Positions 29,325-39,700 of a stretch of 64,000 bases of DNA are shown here, piece by piece. The first letter of the stretch is position 1. Each line of letters starts with the position of its first letter. This stretch comes from Bacteroidales bacterium (GTDB lineage: Bacteria > Bacteroidota > Bacteroidia > Bacteroidales > VadinHA17). Position numbers and translations under genes: made by a program. Location of the stretch: assembly GCA_025454815.1 (NCBI GenBank), contig JALONR010000024.1, positions 24,020 through 88,019 on the forward strand, given 5' to 3'. The notes under the pieces are model-generated. The model was not told the origin of the DNA, did not search any database, and worked only from the letters and a program-made list of their open reading frames with translations.

Positions 29325-32300
29325 TTACAGTCTGGGTACTCTCCCTGATGTCCAGGGGGCCTTTATTTCGTCGAGTTTCGCGTTGAGTGCATCAACAGCC
29401 TTTCCTGCCTTCTGTATCCTCTCAAGCAGTACCGGGAATTCCTTTTTCAGGATCGAGAACTGCTGGTCAGCGATACCGGAGATATCTCCCGAATTGCCGT
29501 AAAGTGACCTTGACATTGCTGAGAGCCTTGCTGAAAGCGATACCGGTGATGGAGGCGTTTCCTCGGTGCTTGCACCTACTGAAATACCCCTGATGAGATA
29601 TGTTATCTCCTCCATCTCGTTGCTGAGAGCTGCAGCCTCCGCCATCAGTGATGCAGGTGCATCGGGTGACTGGTGTATGGTCTGCATGATGGTGTTCACC
29701 TTGCCGTCAAGCTCGGCAGCATAGGAAATGGCTCCGTATGCGGTCTTTGCAAAAGCAGACATCTCTTTCAGCCATTTTTCCCTGGCGGCTGCGTCAGTAA
29801 CGGGCAGGGTCACTATGTCAAGCGGATTGCATACAAAAGGCTCCGGGCCGGCAAGCTCCTTCACCTCACCCTTGGCGTACATTGCCATGGAGACGAAGTA
29901 TTTGCCCGGCATGACAGAGATGCCCCCGCCGCCCCAGCGGCTGCGCCCTTCAACCTCTGAAACGGGATTGAACTTCTCTGTTGATCTCACAGGCTGATAT
30001 CCGGCATAAGTGAAATTCCAGGTAACACGACCCACGCCCTTCGAGGCACTCTTGTACAGCTTGCGTATCACAGTACCATCCTCGTCTGTAATGGTGAATA
30101 TGAGATATGGCCTTAGCTCGCGCTCCTCAAGGCTCAGTTCCCTGGCTGTGGGCTGTGGTATGAATTCACCCTTTTCAAAGAGCTTCTTCTCCTTCTCCTT
30201 CCTTATGTCACGGTCAGTCTTCGGGACGGTGTCAACATAATATGTTATTGTTGCACCATACTGAGGGTTCTTTGCGATATAGTACATTGACCCCTGGTTG
30301 TCAAACTCATCAGTCTGAACGAACATCTTCGAATCCTTTATCGGGAAAATGTACCCCGGCTTTCCGGAAATATCCTTTTTGTAGTTGCGGAGCGGGGTGT
30401 AGTCGTCAATCACGTAGAATCCCCTGCCGAAGGTTGCAATGACCAGTGCATCTTCACGCTCCTGGATTGCTATGTCACGCACAGGAATGGTCGGAAGCCC
30501 CTTGTTGAACTCTGTCCAGGTGGCACCGCCGTCAAATGATGCAAAGAAACTGAACTCCGTACCCAGGAAGAGCAGGTTGGGATTGATGTGATCCTGTTCA
30601 ATGGTGTGAACCGGTCCGTTTGCCGGAAGATTGGCACTGATTGAGGTCCAGGTGCGGCCCATGTCAGTGCTCTTCAGGACGTAAGGTTTGAAGTCGTCAC
30701 GCTTATGGTTATTGAACGTTGCATAGACAACATTTGCATTGAACTTGTCAGCAAGAATGTCACTCACATAGGTATACTCCGGAACGCCGGGGTATGTCTT
30801 GTTAATCCTCCAGTTTGTCCCTCCGTCTTCTGATACTGCAATAACCCCGTCATCGCTGCCGGTATATAGAAGGTCCTTCTGAACCCTTGATTCAGTCAGG
30901 GAGATAATTGTTCCCCACAGCGATGTTGACTTGTTTTTCGCTACGGCATCAGCAGGCCAGTACTTATCCATCACCTTGAAATTGTCCCTGTTTTCATTCC
31001 TTGTCAGGTCAGGTGAAATAGTCTTCCAGTTGCTCCCCCTGTCCTCGCTGCGGAAGAGGAAGTTGGCGGCCATATAGATCCGTTTGTTATTGTGGGGGCT
31101 TATGAGAATTGGTGTGTCCCAGTTCCAGCGATAGGTGAGTTCACCTTCTCCCGGGAAGGGTTTGATGCTTACACTCTCCCCGCTTTTGCGGTCATAGCGC
31201 GATGCATTACCGTACTGTGATTCAGTATAGACAATGTTCGGCTCCTCCGGGTCAATGGCAACCCAGAAACCGTCACCACCCTGTGTCACGAACCAGTCGT
31301 CATTTACAACACCGTTGCTTGTGCTTGCCGACGGGCCGCCCATGGAGTTGTTGTCCTGTGTGCCGCCGTAAATGTAATAGAAGGGGTATGTGTTGTCCAC
31401 AGCCACCCTGTAGAACTGAGTCACCGGGAGGTTGGACTTGAAGATGAAGTTTTTGCCGTTGTCCCAGGTTTCATAGATCCCACCGTCACCACCGATATAC
31501 CAGTGGTCAGTATTGCTGGGATCGATCCACATGGCATGGTCATCAACATGGCGCCCCTCATTGCTGACCCGTGTAAAGGTGCGTCCGCCGTCAACGGTCA
31601 CCTGAGTATAGGTATCAAGGCTGAATACCCTGTCCACATCCTTCGGGTCACATATTATCTTGTTGTAATACTGCCCGCTGGCATGATATGAGTTCATCTT
31701 TTCCCAGGAAGCTCCCCGGTTAACGGACCTGAAGAAGCCTCCGGATTCGCCCTGTGCTTCAACGATGAGATAAAGTACATCAGGATTCACCGGTGAGATG
31801 GCGAGGCCCATGCCTCCTATATCTCCGCCGGGAAGGCCTTTCATTATCTTTTCGAACGACTTGCCGCCGTTGGTTGATTTGTATACAGCCGACTCCGGTC
31901 CGCCGCTGATCTTCAGCCCCACATGCCTGCGGCGCTGTTCGCTGGTGCAATATATAACATCAGGATTGCGGGGATCAAGCACCACGTTGTTTACGCCGGT
32001 ATGCTCACTGATATTGAGGATCTTTTCCCATGTTTTGCCGCCGTCAGCGGTTTTGTAGAGACCGCGTTCACCGCCAGGTCCCCAGACAGAACCTTCAGCA
32101 GCCACATACAAAACATCACTGTTGCGGGGATCGATGGCGATACCCCCTATCTGCCTCGATTCCTTGAGACCCATGTTTTTCCAGCTGGCTCCGGCATCAT
32201 CCGAGCGGTAAACGCCGTCACCCCATCCAAGGGCACGCTGGTGGTTGTTTTCACCCGTGCCGGCCCAGACAACATTGTGATTGTTCGGGTCAATAACGAT

Positions 32301-32627
32301 GCAGCCGATGGCGTACGCACCGTGTTTGTCAAAAACGGGTTCCCAGGTGGTGCCGTTGTTCTCGCTCTTCCATATGTTGCCTGAGGCTATGGCAGCATAG
32401 ATCTCCGAATGGTTGCATGGATTCACTGCAAGGTCAGCAATGCGGCCCGACGCCCATGCAGGACCCACAGACCTGAAGGAGATTGCACTGAAAAATGAAG
32501 ATGGCACCGAGGGCTTTAACTGGTTCTCTGAGGCCTTCGCATCCTTTTTTGCATCTTTCTTCTGTGCCCACAGGCTGCATGAACCTGCCAGCACCAACAC
32601 AATAATCAATGTCAGAATTCTTTTCAT
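29325..32627 (-). CDS. Secreted VPS10/sortilin-like BNR beta-propeller protein ('glycosyl hydrolase' type)
   Basis: 1100 aa with signal peptide and many Asp-box-like repeats ('YKSTNGGKSFEKI', 'FRSEDRGSNWKTIS', 'LKSTDMGRTWTSIS'). Confidence 0.9.
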   Translation of the reverse strand: MKRILTLIIVLVLAGSCSLWAQKKDAKKDAKASENQLKPSVPSSFFSAISFRSVGPAWASGRIADLAVNPCNHSEIYAAIASGNIWKSENNGTTWEPVFDKHGAYAIGCIVIDPNNHNVVWAGTGENNHQRALGWGDGVYRSDDAGASWKNMGLKESRQIGGIAIDPRNSDVLYVAAEGSVWGPGGERGLYKTADGGKTWEKILNISEHTGVNNVVLDPRNPDVIYCTSEQRRRHVGLKISGGPESAVYKSTNGGKSFEKIMKGLPGGDIGGMGLAISPVNPDVLYLIVEAQGESGGFFRSVNRGASWEKMNSYHASGQYYNKIICDPKDVDRVFSLDTYTQVTVDGGRTFTRVSNEGRHVDDHAMWIDPSNTDHWYIGGDGGIYETWDNGKNFIFKSNLPVTQFYRVAVDNTYPFYYIYGGTQDNNSMGGPSASTSNGVVNDDWFVTQGGDGFWVAIDPEEPNIVYTESQYGNASRYDRKSGESVSIKPFPGEGELTYRWNWDTPILISPHNNKRIYMAANFLFRSEDRGSNWKTISPDLTRNENRDNFKVMDKYWPADAVAKNKSTSLWGTIISLTESRVQKDLLYTGSDDGVIAVSEDGGTNWRINKTYPGVPEYTYVSDILADKFNANVVYATFNNHKRDDFKPYVLKSTDMGRTWTSISANLPANGPVHTIEQDHINPNLLFLGTEFSFFASFDGGATWTEFNKGLPTIPVRDIAIQEREDALVIATFGRGFYVIDDYTPLRNYKKDISGKPGYIFPIKDSKMFVQTDEFDNQGSMYYIAKNPQYGATITYYVDTVPKTDRDIRKEKEKKLFEKGEFIPQPTARELSLEERELRPYLIFTITDEDGTVIRKLYKSASKGVGRVTWNFTYAGYQPVRSTEKFNPVSEVEGRSRWGGGGISVMPGKYFVSMAMYAKGEVKELAGPEPFVCNPLDIVTLPVTDAAAREKWLKEMSAFAKTAYGAISYAAELDGKVNTIMQTIHQSPDAPASLMAEAAALSNEMEEITYLIRGISVGASTEETPPSPVSLSARLSAMSRSLYGNSGDISGIADQQFSILKKEFPVLLERIQKAGKAVDALNAKLDEIKAPWTSGRVPRL

Positions 32628-32712
32628 AAGGGATATTTTGGTCAGTTAATAACTAATGCTAAGGTAAGATAAGGAAAATTGTCAGCTTAATTTTTAACGT
32701 TATTTAATTATT

Positions 32713-33480
32713 TTGCCGGTGATTAAAGGAGCACCCATGAACACCACCTATTTTACCAGGAGAACAATAAGGAAATACGAACCGCGCGATATTGACGAGG
32801 GGTTGCTTGAACGCCTTCTGACAGCCGGCACAAGAACCTCAACCACAGGAAACATGCAGGTTTACAGCATTATAGTGACCCGGGCTGCGGAGATGAAGCA
32901 ACGCCTTGCGCCGGCTCACTTCAACCAGCCCATGGTTACTGAGGCTCCCGTGGTGCTGACATTCTGTGCCGACTTCAACAGGTTCAACCTCTGGTGCAGG
33001 CAACGTGATGCGGAGCCGGGGTACGACAACTTCCTTTCATTCATGACGGCCGCAACAGATGCATTGCTTGCAGCACAGACGATATGCAACGCAGCCGAAG
33101 AGGAGGGGCTCGGCATCTGTTACCTTGGAACCGCCACCTATAATGCCGATAGGATAATTGAAGCACTTGAACTGCCCAAAGGGGTTGTGCCGGTGGCCAC
33201 TGTCACACTCGGGTGGCCGGCCGGGATACCTGAACAGCCTGACAGACTGCCCCTGGAAGCCGTGGTCCATTATGAAAAATACCACAACTTTACTCCCGGG
33301 CTTATAGATGACCTTTACAGGGCAAAGGAGGCTCGGGCAGACTCACTTCAGTTCATCGCCGAAAACGGGAAGAAGACACTGGCGCAGGTGTTCACCGACG
33401 TAAGGTACAAGAAGGCAGATAACGAGTTCTTCTCTGCAAAATTCCTTGAGGTGATAAGGAAGCAGGGATACAGGTTTTAA
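32713..33480 (+). CDS. Nitroreductase-family (NfsA-like) flavoprotein; start may be 32737
   Basis: 'RRTIRKYEPRDIDEGLLERLLTAGTRTSTTGNMQVYSIIV' and 'VPVATVTLGWPA'. Confidence 0.88.
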   Translation: MPVIKGAPMNTTYFTRRTIRKYEPRDIDEGLLERLLTAGTRTSTTGNMQVYSIIVTRAAEMKQRLAPAHFNQPMVTEAPVVLTFCADFNRFNLWCRQRDAEPGYDNFLSFMTAATDALLAAQTICNAAEEEGLGICYLGTATYNADRIIEALELPKGVVPVATVTLGWPAGIPEQPDRLPLEAVVHYEKYHNFTPGLIDDLYRAKEARADSLQFIAENGKKTLAQVFTDVRYKKADNEFFSAKFLEVIRKQGYRF

Positions 33481-33566
33481 CTGGTCCACAATTATCAGAA
33501 CGGCCGCAAATAAATATCCTTCAAACTGTTACTTCATCCTGCTTACTCTCTGACCCTTTCTTGTTC

Positions 33567-34247
33567 TTAATGTCTTGACTGTTGTTCGACTATGTTGTCC
33601 TGCCGGGCAGTTGAATGTCTGAAGTAGGCCATGAAATGAAGAAGTCCGTCATCGGCCCGTTCATGCTCCAAAAGATTGACTGCCCTTTCATTTAGTCTTT
33701 GAATGAACTCCTGGTATGGCATAACGCGGTCACGTACTCCCAGGTTTGGGTAGGTACCGGTGCCATCATCCGGATCATGTAAGATAACATCTGTTCTTTC
33801 GGGAGTGCCGTCTCCCCTCATTCCTACCAGTACTACCGCATGGGAGCAGCGGCTTAAAGGATTTCGGCACCCGTTGTAGGCTATCCACATCGGACTTTGC
33901 TGCAGATAACCAACCAGCACATCGACCGGGAAAGACATCGGAGGTATGATGTCAAAACCGTATTCTACCAGCGGGTCTGTGTCAAATGCGTCCATTCCTG
34001 TCCTGAAGTGCTCATTCCAGTAGTGTAGATTCAGGGCTACCTCCTCCGGAGTCAGGGCATCGGCAAAGCAAACCTGTGCCTCCTCATTATCGCGCCACCA
34101 GAGTAACATTGCAATGGAGGAAGACCAGCATGAAGCCTCTGTAGGTTGAGGAATGAACGGCACATGATAGTATATGTCGACCGGGGTCTGTGCCCTGAGG
34201 TTAAATCCTGATACAATTATCAGAAGCATTAATATCGTCTTTTTCAT
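33567..34247 (-). CDS. Secreted papain-like cysteine peptidase (C39/C70-like), last gene of the YYLP cluster
   Basis: 226 aa, signal peptide 'MKKTILMLLIIVSGFNLRAQ'; 'VPFIPQPTEASCWSSSIAMLLWW' (Cys), 'CSHAVVLVGMRGDG' (His), 'VILHDPDDGTGTY' (Asp). Confidence 0.75.
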   Translation of the reverse strand: MKKTILMLLIIVSGFNLRAQTPVDIYYHVPFIPQPTEASCWSSSIAMLLWWRDNEEAQVCFADALTPEEVALNLHYWNEHFRTGMDAFDTDPLVEYGFDIIPPMSFPVDVLVGYLQQSPMWIAYNGCRNPLSRCSHAVVLVGMRGDGTPERTDVILHDPDDGTGTYPNLGVRDRVMPYQEFIQRLNERAVNLLEHERADDGLLHFMAYFRHSTARQDNIVEQQSRH

Positions 34248-34253
34248 GGCTGA

Positions 34254-36206
34254 TCAGTTTAAAGTTTCAAGATAAATACGACCGTAACTGGTTTTTTGTC
34301 TGGGTATTACCTTTGGGGCTCCCTGTCCTCTCACGAAGTAGGCAATATCGTATTCATATTCATTGGAATCACGTGGCAGGACCAATTCTTCCATCTGGGA
34401 GAGCCCTTTATCCTTTGGCTGAAGAGTTACGCGGCGTGTCTGCTCTTTGCCATTTATGTTATAATAGAGTGTTACTTCAGCGGCACGTATATTCTCTTTC
34501 TCGAAGAAATCGCCGTCTGCCTCTACATATACTGGTTTGCGAACATAGTCAGGTGCCAGAGCAAGCGCGGCTGATTCAGTCTTGGTCCAGTCAGTTTCAG
34601 TTGCAGCGCCTCCGAAATAGCTCCACCTGGTTTTGTATTCGTATGACAGCCATTTATTACGGTCATCATCACCTTTCCATCCGTATATTATCACAAAATT
34701 GTTAGCCCTATCATTGAACAGCTGTTTATTGATCTGGACGCCCTGAACAGTCTGCTGACCGTTCTGGTGGGTTTTACGGATCAGCACCTCAACAGAATTA
34801 ATGTATTTCCCGAAGTCGTCGCTGTTTATTGAACCGTCTACACGTGCATTTATCTCCCTTTGCTGGTACAGAGGATCATCAAGATTTACCCTTCTGAAGC
34901 AGTCGGGGCAACTTGAAAGGGAGATCAGCGATCCAAAATTCTGGTCGAAGCGGTTCATCCTGGTTTCCTTGGTGTATTTATTGAGGTTTAGTTTGTACTC
35001 ACCTGATCTTTTTTCCTTTTTCATTTTATATGAAAGGGCGATTGAGAGGCTGGGTATTGACATCCTATCAGGGCTTCTGGTCTCCTGATCACCGGCAGGC
35101 CTTTCACTTCTGCCCGTTTGGGCTGCAGGTCGAACGACTTCAGTGCCTCTGGCTCTTGCAATCGAATCGCGCGCAGACCGTGCGCCCGTCCTGGCCTGAT
35201 TCTCATGTTTCAGGCGTTCATTGTACAACTGTTCCTGTTTTGTGTTGTAGTCCATTGCCTCTTTGCGGGATTTCTGAAGATTCTCAGTTGCGCGGTCGAG
35301 CATGCTTTTATCGTTTCCCGGGAAGAGACTTTTGACATCCGGAATGCCCGAACCGGCGATCTTGTCAAGCATAAGGTTGGCGAGCTGGTTGTAGGCAGTT
35401 TCTATTAGTTTATCCATTTGCTCATCGCTGCCGATCTGTGTTATTTTAATGGCGCCCTGGTCACGCAGGTCATCAAAGGCAGCGGATACTTCTGCAGAAA
35501 GGATGGGAGATGCCAGTGCAGCCTGGAAGGAGTGATGTGAATAGACCCTATCCCAGTTTGCAACGATTTCTGCTCTTTTGGGAGACAGAAAACCCTCTAT
35601 TTCCATTTCGAAAGAGATGGAAAAGTCAGGTGTAGGAGTCTCAAAAGTGGCCCACAAAATGTCAGAAGCCTCCTTTGCCAGATGAACTGAGACAGCACAA
35701 TTCTGGCCTTCCAGTATAGGTGCGGTACCAAGGCCCACGACCCTGCGGACATTATCTCCCTCGCGGTTGAAAGAGGAAACCAGCATTACAGTTCCGCTTT
35801 TGTAGATCACGGGCCCGATAATCTTTCCGTTTGACCTGATGCGCCGTAGAGCACGTTCAGCCTCCTTGATCTGCTCGTTTGTCACATCAAGCCGGACAAC
35901 GGCATGAATGATGCCTCCGGCTTCATCCGATCGTGTAATCTGCGTACCGGTACCAGACGTTAAATCAGTGTTCCTTACATACTTGATGAAGGAGAACATT
36001 GGTTTGCCATCAGGATGCATGGCAAGCTGCACCTGGTTCGGCATGTAATAATAACTGTCCGGATTATCAATATCGGGGAAAAGAGTCAGGTCACCCGCCC
36101 CTATTGGTTTGTCAAGAATGAAGCTCTGGGATCTTGCTGTAAAGTAAGCCAGACTCAGCAAAAAGCCCAATCCCATGATAACTAAGATCTTGGTTCTCTT
36201 TTTCAT
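34254..36206 (-). CDS. Secreted YYLP-family protein, full length
   Basis: 650 aa; 'DSYYYMPNQVQLAMHPDGKPMFSFIKY', 'AGGIIHAVVRLDVT', 'GTAPILEGQNCAV', 'VNLDDPLYQQREINARVDG...YINSVEVLIRKTHQNG'. Confidence 0.85.
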   Translation of the reverse strand: MKKRTKILVIMGLGFLLSLAYFTARSQSFILDKPIGAGDLTLFPDIDNPDSYYYMPNQVQLAMHPDGKPMFSFIKYVRNTDLTSGTGTQITRSDEAGGIIHAVVRLDVTNEQIKEAERALRRIRSNGKIIGPVIYKSGTVMLVSSFNREGDNVRRVVGLGTAPILEGQNCAVSVHLAKEASDILWATFETPTPDFSISFEMEIEGFLSPKRAEIVANWDRVYSHHSFQAALASPILSAEVSAAFDDLRDQGAIKITQIGSDEQMDKLIETAYNQLANLMLDKIAGSGIPDVKSLFPGNDKSMLDRATENLQKSRKEAMDYNTKQEQLYNERLKHENQARTGARSARDSIARARGTEVVRPAAQTGRSERPAGDQETRSPDRMSIPSLSIALSYKMKKEKRSGEYKLNLNKYTKETRMNRFDQNFGSLISLSSCPDCFRRVNLDDPLYQQREINARVDGSINSDDFGKYINSVEVLIRKTHQNGQQTVQGVQINKQLFNDRANNFVIIYGWKGDDDRNKWLSYEYKTRWSYFGGAATETDWTKTESAALALAPDYVRKPVYVEADGDFFEKENIRAAEVTLYYNINGKEQTRRVTLQPKDKGLSQMEELVLPRDSNEYEYDIAYFVRGQGAPKVIPRQKTSYGRIYLETLN

Positions 36207-36270
36207 CTTTTTCGGTTTTGATGTTTATTAAATACTGACAGGGTCAGATATCACTATCATTAGCGCCTGA

Positions 36271-38217
36271 TCAGTTTATAATCTTATCGAAGATATCCTT
36301 GAACTTGTCAAGAACTTTTTCCCTGGAGGTATCAAGCATTTCGCTCCCTGCCTCCTTGGCTGTCCTGAATACTGCCGATTCTTTATTTAAAAGCTCTCCG
36401 GGGATGCTTGCATAGATATAGTTATCATTTATCTGCGGGGTCCATTCGAGCGCAAGCTTGCCCTCGGTCTTATGATTGAAGATAAGCCTGTAAACATACC
36501 CCCTGGTGTTTTTGTCAATAAATATGGTTTTCTGTACAACAGGTTCACCGGTTGCTGCTGAGAGCTGTATGTTCTCCTCAATCTCCTTTCCGAATTTCAT
36601 ATAGTGAACCTGGGCAGTGACCCTGGTAATATCACTGCTCTTGAGTTCATCAAGATCACCCTCAAGTTCAATGGTTACAGGTTTGATCGGGGGAGAGAGA
36701 GTCACTCCTTCCCATTCTCCCACGATCCAGGGTGCACTTTCAGGAAAGACATTACCGCCCTTGAGGCTCCATTGGGCCCTGTACTCGTAAACATTGGGAT
36801 TCCTGTCTTCGCCTCTGGCATATGTGAGAGTGGCCTTGATACCACTGTTCCGGAGATACTCCCGGTCAATGGTTACATGATCTTCAAAAGGATTACCCGA
36901 GGATCTCTGTTTTCTGACATTGATGGTCACATAGTTGACTTCTGTTCCGAACATCTGCTCAGCCTCAATATCGAGTATCAGGTTTATGTCACGGTATTGA
37001 AAGAACGGGTCATTCAGGTTGATTGCAGCGACACATTTCGGATTATCCCTCACCCCGTCATACCATGCGCCCAGGTTGCTTGTAAGAGACATATTCCTGG
37101 GAACTGTCAGCCTGTAATTCAGATTATAAACCTCTATCTTTCTTTCGAAGCGTTTCTCTGAAACCGTTTTGTTGTAAACATAGCTCCTGCCATGTTTGAC
37201 ATTAGGATCCTGCTCTTTTTCCTTCTCGCCCGGCTGGGTCGGATTGGCGGCCATGTCCTTGTCAGTCATTGATTCTATCATCAGGTTCATGAACTGTTCA
37301 ACGATCTTGTCAGCAAGTTCATCACCGACAACGGTTTTATCAATGTCTATCACAACAGCCTTCCTCTCCACGCATCTTGAGAAGAACTGGCTCATCTGAT
37401 CGTAGGAGTAGCGGTCATCGCTTCCTCGTTTTGTACCCCTGTTATTATGTAAATAGTTAATTGAATCCGACCTCATCTGCTCCTGAACTTTGCTCCAGTC
37501 GACCGTTATTTTGCCATTGACGGCGGGCATCATCACATTAAACATGAAATTAAGTTCCAGCGAAATATCCGTTATTGAGCGGTTTTTTTCAAATGTGGCT
37601 GCCAGCAGCTGGGCGGTCACAGGATTGAGTTTGCCTGCCACGGCTGCTTTTGACCCGGGGAGGATAGGAGCGGAGCCTGATGTCACAAGACGGGCAGAAC
37701 CCTGATCACTGAGTGAGGCTGATATGATACGGAATGACTGATCTTCAGTATAAACGTCAACTGCACCAAGGATCTTTGGATTCTGAACGCCTCTATAAGG
37801 GCTTCCCGGTGATCTGGCCAGTTCTGTTATTATCGTAACCAGTTTCCCCTGGGCTTCCTGCAACTGTGCCGGCGTCAAGCCCCATTCCATCAGGAAATGT
37901 ATCAGTCCGCCCTGTTCACCGCCTGCTTCTGCCCTCTGTTCCGTTGTATATTTCAGAAAGAGGAATTCCGGTGTGCCATCGGTACGGCGGGATAGACGCA
38001 ATCCCACAGGCAGATAGTAGTATTCTCCCGTGAAGGCATTGTTAAGTGCTCTTGCCTTTCCAAAGAGGATTACATGGGTGCCGTCATTCAGAACAATCTC
38101 AACCTTGTTCTGATAGTCGACTACCTGTGCACTAAGATCCTGCACTTGCATTAATATTGCTGGGATTAGCAGGATGATGCACTGAATGATTCTCGAAGTT
38201 TTTCTGATCATAATCAT
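36271..38217 (-). CDS. Secreted YYLP-family protein, full length
   Basis: 648 aa; 'GEYYYLPVGLRLSRRTDGTPEFLFLKY', 'GGLIHFLMEWGLT', 'GSAPILPGSKAAV', 'INLNDPFFQYRDINLILDIEAEQMFGTEVNYVTINVRKQRSSG'. Confidence 0.85.
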   Translation of the reverse strand: MIMIRKTSRIIQCIILLIPAILMQVQDLSAQVVDYQNKVEIVLNDGTHVILFGKARALNNAFTGEYYYLPVGLRLSRRTDGTPEFLFLKYTTEQRAEAGGEQGGLIHFLMEWGLTPAQLQEAQGKLVTIITELARSPGSPYRGVQNPKILGAVDVYTEDQSFRIISASLSDQGSARLVTSGSAPILPGSKAAVAGKLNPVTAQLLAATFEKNRSITDISLELNFMFNVMMPAVNGKITVDWSKVQEQMRSDSINYLHNNRGTKRGSDDRYSYDQMSQFFSRCVERKAVVIDIDKTVVGDELADKIVEQFMNLMIESMTDKDMAANPTQPGEKEKEQDPNVKHGRSYVYNKTVSEKRFERKIEVYNLNYRLTVPRNMSLTSNLGAWYDGVRDNPKCVAAINLNDPFFQYRDINLILDIEAEQMFGTEVNYVTINVRKQRSSGNPFEDHVTIDREYLRNSGIKATLTYARGEDRNPNVYEYRAQWSLKGGNVFPESAPWIVGEWEGVTLSPPIKPVTIELEGDLDELKSSDITRVTAQVHYMKFGKEIEENIQLSAATGEPVVQKTIFIDKNTRGYVYRLIFNHKTEGKLALEWTPQINDNYIYASIPGELLNKESAVFRTAKEAGSEMLDTSREKVLDKFKDIFDKIIN

Positions 38218-38250
38218 GAAGATTAATTTGGTGAATATGTTAATCTGTCT

Positions 38251-39003
38251 TTATTCCATGGTTACAGCAGTTTCTGTTGCAGGTTTTGCGCGAAAAATCA
38301 TCTCAATGATCCGTTCCTTGAAAAAAAGGCCTTTGACCTTGGGCCCGGGATCAACCTGAACCTCCATACCAGCAATTCTGCTCAGTTTCCTGTAAAGCCT
38401 GTTTGGGGTGGTGGAGAAAGAAAAGGGGATGAATTCCCTTGCCGTGATCTTTCTTCCTGTAACGTAGCTCGCACCACATAAAACAAAGTCGGAACAATTG
38501 AACTTCCTTACATTGAATGGTTTGTTGAGCCCTATAATACTGTCCATAAAATGCACCAGGGCGTAATCCTCAAACGGTTTAGTATTATATACAAGGATAC
38601 CGTCACAAGGATAGTTCCTGATATGGGGAACCCCGTGATTCTTGAGATACCAGAGGGTTATCTCTTTGTTATAAGATGCACCCGGAAGCCTGTTATACCT
38701 TGCTTTAGTGTCTTTGCCAACGTTTACTATTGAGAAATGATCTTCTTCGGGCCAGAAGTCAAAATAGGTCAGGGTTCCGGTCTTAAGAGTGTCATAGCGG
38801 TGCCTTATGATACCATTCATATATAGGTCAGTGACATGTATGGTATAGTTTTCCACTGCAATGGCAGAGTGCCCGGTCTTTCCGTCTTCTGTAGCATAAG
38901 TCAGAAAGTAGACATCAGATGCTCCGTACACAGGCGTGATTGCGGATGACAGGAACAGTAATGCCACCACAGTTTTTAATTGCACTATGTGACTCGTCAT
39001 CAT
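38251..39003 (-). CDS. Secreted putative permuted papain-fold (NlpC/P60- or YiiX-like) peptidase/amidase
   Basis: 250 aa, signal peptide; 'YFLTYATEDGKTGHSAIAVENY' (His first) then 'VRKFNCSDFVLCGASYVTGRKI' (Cys second), the permuted order. Confidence 0.6.
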   Translation of the reverse strand: MMTSHIVQLKTVVALLFLSSAITPVYGASDVYFLTYATEDGKTGHSAIAVENYTIHVTDLYMNGIIRHRYDTLKTGTLTYFDFWPEEDHFSIVNVGKDTKARYNRLPGASYNKEITLWYLKNHGVPHIRNYPCDGILVYNTKPFEDYALVHFMDSIIGLNKPFNVRKFNCSDFVLCGASYVTGRKITAREFIPFSFSTTPNRLYRKLSRIAGMEVQVDPGPKVKGLFFKERIIEMIFRAKPATETAVTME

Positions 39004-39689
39004 CAGTTCCGTAGATATTTTAAGAGATCATCCAGATTCATCTCTATTATCCATTCGTGTTCAACTGGTTTGGAAATTAATCCTTCTTTAACCATGGTGG
39101 TGTAACTAAAGATCATCTGCAGGGTGCCATCAATCTCACTCATAGGTTTTTCCATTATATTGCATGTATACTCAAGATCAGCAGCGGAGAACCTGAATGA
39201 CGCGGCCATTTTTGATCCGGGCACAACAGGAGCCCGGCTTTTCTGAGTCAGGGAGGTATTCATTACCTCAACAAGCCTGTCCGTGCCTGAAATAATAAAA
39301 CTGTCAGGGCCGGCGTCTGCCAGCACCGGACCTGCGATATAAACAGAATCTCCCAAAACCATGTTGAGCATTTCATTTGCCTCCTTTTCCTGTGATTCGG
39401 ATAATCCCCAGGTTAGCAGAAAATGAAGTATTGCCCCCCGCGTGGAATCTGAATCATACCGAATAAATGATATTTCCGGTCTTGATTCTCTTAGTGCGAC
39501 ATGCATATTTACCGGCAGGTAATAAAAGACCTTGCTGTCCCTGTCAAAGGCATGAGTTCTGTATAAGGTCAGTGATACTCCGTCTGAAAGGGTAAGTTCA
39601 GTTCTGCTGCCGTTGTCCAGGTTCTGGGCATTGCCGGGCACGGCAATCATTAAAAAGGCTATTGTAATATATAATCCGGACTCTCTCAA
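39003..39689 (-). CDS. Secreted YYLP-family protein, N-terminal domain only
   Basis: 228 aa; 'SKVFYYLPVNMHVALRESRPEISFIRY', 'RGAILHFLLTWGLS', 'RAPVVPGSKMAASFRFS'; stop overlaps the next start (TGATG). Confidence 0.8.
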   Translation of the reverse strand: MRESGLYITIAFLMIAVPGNAQNLDNGSRTELTLSDGVSLTLYRTHAFDRDSKVFYYLPVNMHVALRESRPEISFIRYDSDSTRGAILHFLLTWGLSESQEKEANEMLNMVLGDSVYIAGPVLADAGPDSFIISGTDRLVEVMNTSLTQKSRAPVVPGSKMAASFRFSAADLEYTCNIMEKPMSEIDGTLQMIFSYTTMVKEGLISKPVEHEWIIEMNLDDLLKYLRN

Positions 39690-39700
39690 CTCTGATGGTT

